A DNA stretch of 64,000 nucleotides, taken from contig NC_014633.1 of NCBI RefSeq assembly GCF_000165505.1, forward strand, positions 186,001 through 250,000, in the 5' to 3' direction. This DNA comes from Ilyobacter polytropus DSM 2926. GTDB lineage: Bacteria; Fusobacteriota; Fusobacteriia; Fusobacteriales; Fusobacteriaceae. Below the pieces are notes generated by a model, which saw only the letters and a program-made list of their open reading frames with translations, made no database searches and was not told where the DNA came from. Every line of letters starts with the position of its first letter. Position 1 is the stretch's first letter. Position numbers and translations under genes: made by a program. Below are positions 60,289 through 64,000 of the stretch, piece after piece.

Positions 60289-60327
60289 CCATTAATTTCA
60301 CTACGGTGACTATAATATTTAAATCTT

Positions 60328-60355
60328 AAAGTAGCTTAAGGGCTACTTTTTTTTA
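60328..60355 (+). terminator. Terminator of the tRNA cluster
   Basis: AAAGTAGC and GCTACTTT form a perfect stem around TTAAGG, then TTTTTTATT. Confidence 0.87.
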
Positions 60356-60435
60356 TTGCAGGAGGAACTATTTAAAATAGGCGGTAAAATATAAATAGAT
60401 GGTAGGAATTTAAAGAATGAAGAGGTGTTTTTTTT

Positions 60436-61230
60436 ATGAAAAAAATAATATTATTTTTATTTCTGATTCTAAGTCTTGCTTCCTACTCAGAAAAAGTAAC
60501 GGTACATTATGAAAATGGTAATTTATATAGAACAGCAAACTTTGAAGATGGCAAGCTAGACGGGAAGATGCTGGTTTATTATGAAAACGGTAACTTAGAA
60601 GTAAAATCATACTGGAAAGAAGGTAAATTAGAAGGTGAAAGAATATTTTACTATAAAAATGGAAATATAAGTGAAGAATCCAACTGGAAAAACGGTCAAC
60701 AAGAAGGAGAAGTAGTGATTTACTACGAGAACGGAAATATAGAGGGTAGATCAAATTGGAAAAATGGTAAGCAGGAAGGTGAGACAGTATATTACTATAG
60801 AAACGGGAAAATAGGACAAAAGTCCAACTGGAAAGATGGAAAAATAGAGGGACTGGTAATACATTATTATGAAAGCGGGAAAATAAGTGAAGAATCCAAC
60901 TGGAAAGACGGTAAACTAGAGGGGGAGATAACAGGTTACTATGAAGATGGAAAAATAGAGGGTACATCAACTTGGAAAGACGGTAAATTAGACGGTACAG
61001 CAATGATTTATTATGAAAACGGAAACACAAAAGGAGTAATAAACTTTAAAAATGGAAGGCAAGATGGGATAACATTACTTTATCATGAAAATGGAAATAT
61101 AAGTGAAAAGTCTATTTGGAAAAATGGTGAAGAAGAAGGCGAAGTATACTTATATGATATTGATGGGAATCTATATAGGGTAGAAAGTTATTCTGATGGA
61201 AAGGTAGACAATATAATGCGAACTTATTGA
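60436..61230 (+). CDS. Secreted YwqK/MORN_2-type repeat protein
   Basis: 264 residues with a signal peptide (KKIILFLFLILSLASYS). The rest is about ten repeats of 22-23 residues of the type YYENGNI-x-SNWKNGK-x-EGE. This is the MORN_2 pattern of YwqK-family proteins, often labelled antitoxins, and very numerous in fusobacteria. The repeats should form an extended beta sheet in the periplasm or at the cell surface. Function unknown. Several neighbouring repeats are almost identical, so the number may vary between strains. Confidence 0.8.
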   Translation: MKKIILFLFLILSLASYSEKVTVHYENGNLYRTANFEDGKLDGKMLVYYENGNLEVKSYWKEGKLEGERIFYYKNGNISEESNWKNGQQEGEVVIYYENGNIEGRSNWKNGKQEGETVYYYRNGKIGQKSNWKDGKIEGLVIHYYESGKISEESNWKDGKLEGEITGYYEDGKIEGTSTWKDGKLDGTAMIYYENGNTKGVINFKNGRQDGITLLYHENGNISEKSIWKNGEEEGEVYLYDIDGNLYRVESYSDGKVDNIMRTY

Positions 61231-61275
61231 TGAAATATAAAAATAAAGATGAAAAAATTATTAAACCGGAATTTG

Positions 61276-61304
61276 TTGACTTACATTTATTATTTTGCTA
61301 TAAT
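61276..61304 (+). promoter_or_regulatory. Consensus promoter of a short non-coding transcript
   Basis: TTGACT (61276-61281), 17-bp spacer, perfect TATAAT (61299-61304). The next intrinsic terminator is only about 40-60 nt downstream. Confidence 0.75.
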
Positions 61305-61310
61305 CACAAA

Positions 61311-61368
61311 GTTAATGTTACTGAAAATTTTTTGAAACTGTGCCTAGGTTAATCCTGGGCTTTTTTTA
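61311..61368 (+). ncRNA. Candidate small RNA of about 58 nt
   Basis: The stretch starts about 7 nt after a consensus -10 and ends with the stem GCCTAGG/CCTGGGC (61342-61360) plus seven or more T. It has no start codon with a ribosome site, so it is probably a regulatory RNA. It lies in the 365-nt gap between the YwqK-like gene and the PAS/GGDEF gene. The 5' part is single-stranded and AT-rich. The rest of the gap (to 61595) has a TTGACA at about 61447 that may serve the downstream gene. Confidence 0.5.
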
Positions 61369-61595
61369 TAAAATTACATATAAAAATTAATTAACAAAAT
61401 AAAAAGAAAGATAGAATATATTTAGAATAAATCTATTAATTGAAATTGACATAAATCTGACACCAAAAAAATTTAGATTTACTTTATCAAGAATAGATTT
61501 GTATTTTAAATAAATCGGACAAAGGATTATCGGTATAAAGTAGGGAAGCTATATTTTAACTTTTTTTAATTTATAAGAAAGTACGAGGTGAAGCT

Positions 61596-63014
61596 TTGGA
61601 CTCTAAAATTCTAAAGTATAATGCTAAATACGCAGAGCCTAAAAGCTCAATGTTTCAAATGCTGCAAAAGGATGGCAAGATAATCTATGTCAATGAGAAC
61701 TGGCTAAAGGAAACCGGGTATAGAGAAGATGAGGTTATAGGAAAATTTTTCAAGGATTTTTTGCTCGATGAAAGCCGAGAGAATGTGAAAAAGGACTTTC
61801 CACGTCTCAGAGATTACGGATGCATAGAAAATGTACCCTTGAAAATCAAAAGGAAAGACGGCGTTGTAATAGAGGCGGTATTGAACGGTATAAGTGTCTA
61901 TGATGAAAATGGGGAGTTTTTAAATACAAGATGTGAGCTAAAGACAATTCACTATTTCATAAGATCTAACCAGTATATGCAGAATTTGTTAGAAGAAGAA
62001 ATATTTTTGAAAAAAAGCTTATATATAAAATCCCAAATAAACAATGCCCTTCTTTTTTCTGAAAGTCTGAGTGACTTTCTAAAACATGTTTTGTTTGTGC
62101 TATCAGAACCGTCAGAGGTCTTCAGCACCACTGTGGTGAAATTTGGAAAAGGTAATGAGGTTTTTTCCGAGAGTTCCGAATCATTGGAAAATCCTATAGA
62201 AGATGAGATAAAAAGGTCGTTAATAAAAAATGATTTTTTAAATAAAATCTCAGATGATTTTATGATTATCGAGAAGGATAAGATTATAGAAGGATTTGAA
62301 GATGTGCAAAATTTTCTAAATGATAAAGATATTCTGGTGATATCTACTATAGAATTAGAAAATAAAATCCATATGGAAAAAACAATATTTTTATTTCACC
62401 TTCACGGAGCAAAATTGAGTATTTTTAAAGAAAAATGGCTGAAATTATTGATAAATGTGAAAGAATTACTGAGTCTTGGTTTAAATACTTTTGATGTTTA
62501 TGAAAATACTCAGGCTATTGCAGAAAAATTATCTGAGTTTTCGGTGCTTGAAAGCAGACACAATCCAAATAAAAAAGAGGAACTTAAAAACTGTGTATAC
62601 AGGGAGATAGAGCGTTATAAAAGATATTCAACTCCTTTTTCTCTTTTGATCTTTAAGATTTCAAATCTAGACAGTATAAAAAATAGCGTTGCCGAGCTGT
62701 GGGTAGAGGAGATCTCGTCAAAAATTTCGAGGACGATAAATAAAAGCATAAGAGATATAGATCAACTTTATAACCTGGGAAATGAGAAATTTATAGTTAT
62801 ATTGACTGAGACCGTTGAAAATGATGCGGTAAAAATTTCAGAAAGAATAGAAAAATATATTTTAGATTTAGACCCGGGACCTGTCAATTTTATTATAAGT
62901 ACAGGAGTTGCAGAAAGTAAAAAAGATGATACCTTTAGCAGCATTTACAAAAGGTTAGATCAGAGCCTTCGGGAATCGAAGAAGAAAAGCAAGGATTCTC
63001 TTTTTCTTTGTTAA
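61596..63014 (+). CDS. PAS-domain protein with degenerate GGDEF domain
   Basis: 472 residues. An N-terminal PAS domain (about 15-125: KDGKIIYVNENWLKETGYRE, KIKRKDGVVIEAVLNG) is followed by a GAF-like middle (about 140-300) and a C-terminal GGDEF fold (about 335-470). The catalytic signature is replaced by LGNEKF (near 393-398), so cyclase activity is doubtful; it may bind c-di-GMP or GTP or act through partners. No membrane segment. The start is TTG 61596 with GAGGTGAAG upstream. Confidence 0.78.
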   Translation: MDSKILKYNAKYAEPKSSMFQMLQKDGKIIYVNENWLKETGYREDEVIGKFFKDFLLDESRENVKKDFPRLRDYGCIENVPLKIKRKDGVVIEAVLNGISVYDENGEFLNTRCELKTIHYFIRSNQYMQNLLEEEIFLKKSLYIKSQINNALLFSESLSDFLKHVLFVLSEPSEVFSTTVVKFGKGNEVFSESSESLENPIEDEIKRSLIKNDFLNKISDDFMIIEKDKIIEGFEDVQNFLNDKDILVISTIELENKIHMEKTIFLFHLHGAKLSIFKEKWLKLLINVKELLSLGLNTFDVYENTQAIAEKLSEFSVLESRHNPNKKEELKNCVYREIERYKRYSTPFSLLIFKISNLDSIKNSVAELWVEEISSKISRTINKSIRDIDQLYNLGNEKFIVILTETVENDAVKISERIEKYILDLDPGPVNFIISTGVAESKKDDTFSSIYKRLDQSLRESKKKSKDSLFLC

Positions 63015-63044
63015 AATATAAGTTTTTTCAGAAGATTGAGAGTA

Positions 63045-63095
63045 AAAAAACCAGTAAAAAAACGCCATGAAGCGTCTTCTTACTGGTTTTCTTTT
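63045..63095. terminator. Convergent terminator between the PAS/GGDEF and FNT genes
   Basis: AAAACCAGTAA pairs with TTACTGGTTTT, with an inner CGC/GCG pairing. T runs occur on both strands. The stem includes the FNT stop codon (63080-63082). Confidence 0.8.
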
Positions 63096-63868
63096 TTGAG
63101 ATAAAGTGTATAATAAATAACAGGAATAAATATTCCTCCTGAAAGAAGGTTCCCTATTGTTACCGGGAAGAGATTGTGAGTGATAGCAGTCCCCGCGCTG
63201 TAAATGGAAGGCTCTATCATCTTTGCTATGGAAAGAACAAACATGTTTGCAACGATGTGCTGGTATCCAGATAAGGCAAACATCATAATTGGAAACCAGG
63301 CTGAAAAAATCTTACCTATGGAATCTGTGGCAGAAAATGTCATCCATACTCCTAAAGCCACTAGAATATTACAAAGAAAACCACTAAAAAGTCCCTCTGT
63401 AAATGTAAGGTGAACCTTGTGCTCAGCCAGACTTACGGTTGCTGCATGCATAGCGGGGCTTTTGAAAATTCCTGCCATAAAGGCCACCCAGGCCACAAAT
63501 ATACTCCCGGTGAAGTTACCGAACCATACAGATATCCAGTTTGTCAAAACCTCTTTCAGAGAGACATCCTTTGTACAGTAACCAATAAAGGCCAGGTTGT
63601 TTCCAGTAAAAAGGTCGCCACCTACAAAAAGAACAAGCATTATCCCCACTGGGAATACTGTGGCACCCATAAACTTTGCAAAACCAGCGTCAAAATTTCC
63701 TCCTAAAGTCTGGGAAACGGTTATATATGCCACATAGGCGAGACCGATGAAGATTCCTCCCATAAACCCAAGCAGAAAAACCTTTGAAGGCTTGGTGTGG
63801 GATTTTTTTATGGCCAGTTTTACAACGGCTTCAGCACATTCTACTGTATTTAAAAAACTCTTGTTCAT
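63080..63868 (-). CDS. Formate/nitrite transporter family channel
   Basis: 262 residues, six membrane helices, FNT fold. Signatures: GFMGGIFIGLAYVAYI (about 34-49), GGDLFTGNN (about 83-91), NWISVWFGNFTGS and GYQHIVANMFVL, which carries the conserved channel histidine. FNT members pass formate, nitrite or hydrosulfide. The sequence does not let me choose, although formate is reasonable for a fermenting anaerobe. AGGAGG precedes the ATG, and a consensus promoter lies upstream. Confidence 0.88.
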   Translation of the reverse strand: MNKSFLNTVECAEAVVKLAIKKSHTKPSKVFLLGFMGGIFIGLAYVAYITVSQTLGGNFDAGFAKFMGATVFPVGIMLVLFVGGDLFTGNNLAFIGYCTKDVSLKEVLTNWISVWFGNFTGSIFVAWVAFMAGIFKSPAMHAATVSLAEHKVHLTFTEGLFSGFLCNILVALGVWMTFSATDSIGKIFSAWFPIMMFALSGYQHIVANMFVLSIAKMIEPSIYSAGTAITHNLFPVTIGNLLSGGIFIPVIYYTLYLKKENQ

Positions 63869-63926
63869 CTGTTTCCTCCTGTGTAAAATTTTAGAAAAAA
63901 TAAAGTACTACTTAACAACGAAGTGC

Positions 63927-63955
63927 ATTATACTTTTTTATGCATAAAAAGTCAA
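63927..63955 (-). promoter_or_regulatory. FNT gene promoter
   Basis: On the minus strand TTGACT (63950-63955), 17-bp spacer containing TTTATGCATAAA, and perfect TATAAT (63927-63932). Confidence 0.75.
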
Positions 63956-64000
63956 GAATAAATGGTATGAGAGCCTTATAAAAAAAATCAGTACAAATTA

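Noticed and set aside
60434-61030. 198-residue minus-strand frame opposite the YwqK-like gene
   Set aside because: It mirrors the repeat periodicity of the sense gene, which has a signal peptide and sensible repeats.
60500-61200. Regular repeats resembling a CRISPR array
   Set aside because: The period of about 66-69 bp is coding and in frame; there are no unique spacers. No cas genes and no CRISPR array were seen anywhere in the window.

Overview
The window is AT-rich, gene-dense bacterial DNA. It has a Gram-negative-style gene set, many TTG/GTG starts with strong AGGAGG ribosome sites, and U-tailed intrinsic terminators. Protein style, codon use, many YwqK/MORN_2-type repeats, a class II photolyase, Na+-coupled and TTT-type carriers and overall gene content suggest a marine or sediment member of the Fusobacteriota (Ilyobacter, Propionigenium or Psychrilyobacter-like). 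That placement is an inference; there is no rRNA here to settle it.

Layout. (1) 1-5408: a myo-inositol catabolic operon (iolD 3' end, iolE, iolG, a DeoR regulator, iolB, an iolI-like isomerase) closed by a terminator; then a YczE-type membrane protein. (2) 6.2-6.9 kb: a short transcription unit with a consensus promoter, a 24-residue membrane peptide and a terminator. (3) 6.9-21.4 kb, minus strand: an alginate-oligomer locus. In transcription order it holds a membrane-anchored AraC regulator, a Na+/solute symporter, two heparinase II/III-fold lyases, KdgF, an SDR (probable DEH reductase), a LacI regulator, KduD, a MATE carrier and an AlgQ-like alginate-binding lipoprotein. (4) 21.8-29.0 kb: an FCD-type GntR regulator, a tandem USP protein, a tripartite tricarboxylate-type transporter (tctC-tctB-tctA), a GlcG/HbpS protein and an iron alcohol dehydrogenase. 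Two promoters here share a -35/-10 module and the inverted repeat AAAGGT-N3-ACCTTT. (5) 29.1-32 kb, minus: an SDR, a 2,3-butanediol-type dehydrogenase and an IclR regulator. (6) 32-41 kb: stand-alone genes (MalY/PatB lyase, nitroreductase, radical SAM, SDR, VWA protein, class II photolyase plus DUF523/TudS-like protein, DUF1850). (7) 41.4-43.9 kb, minus: eda-kdgK-iclR, the lower KDG/KDPG pathway that completes alginate breakdown. (8) 45-56.6 kb: a YhcH-type cupin, DinB, an M18 peptidase, a two-component system, two tandem AMP-ligase/ACP/acyltransferase fusions and a sigma factor. (9) 57-61.2 kb: a hypothetical membrane protein, an intact IS3-family element, a 12-tRNA cluster with an internal duplication, and a YwqK-like repeat protein. 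(10) 61.3-63.9 kb: a candidate small RNA, a PAS/degenerate GGDEF protein and a formate/nitrite-family channel.

How it fits together. Alginate oligomers bound outside (AlgQ-like) and taken up (symporter) would be cut to monomers by the two cytoplasmic lyases. KdgF linearises the unsaturated uronate, an SDR reduces the product to KDG, and KdgK and Eda yield pyruvate and glyceraldehyde 3-phosphate. The binding lipoprotein has no ABC permease in the window, which is odd.

Most unusual non-coding content: a family of roughly 0.45-0.6 kb non-coding elements with terminal inverted repeats and hairpin ends (33.6, 37.7, 44.3 kb and a fragment at 59.0 kb). One has replaced nearly all of an SDR gene and one forms the last codons of the MalY-like gene. 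No CRISPR array, rRNA or phage module was seen.
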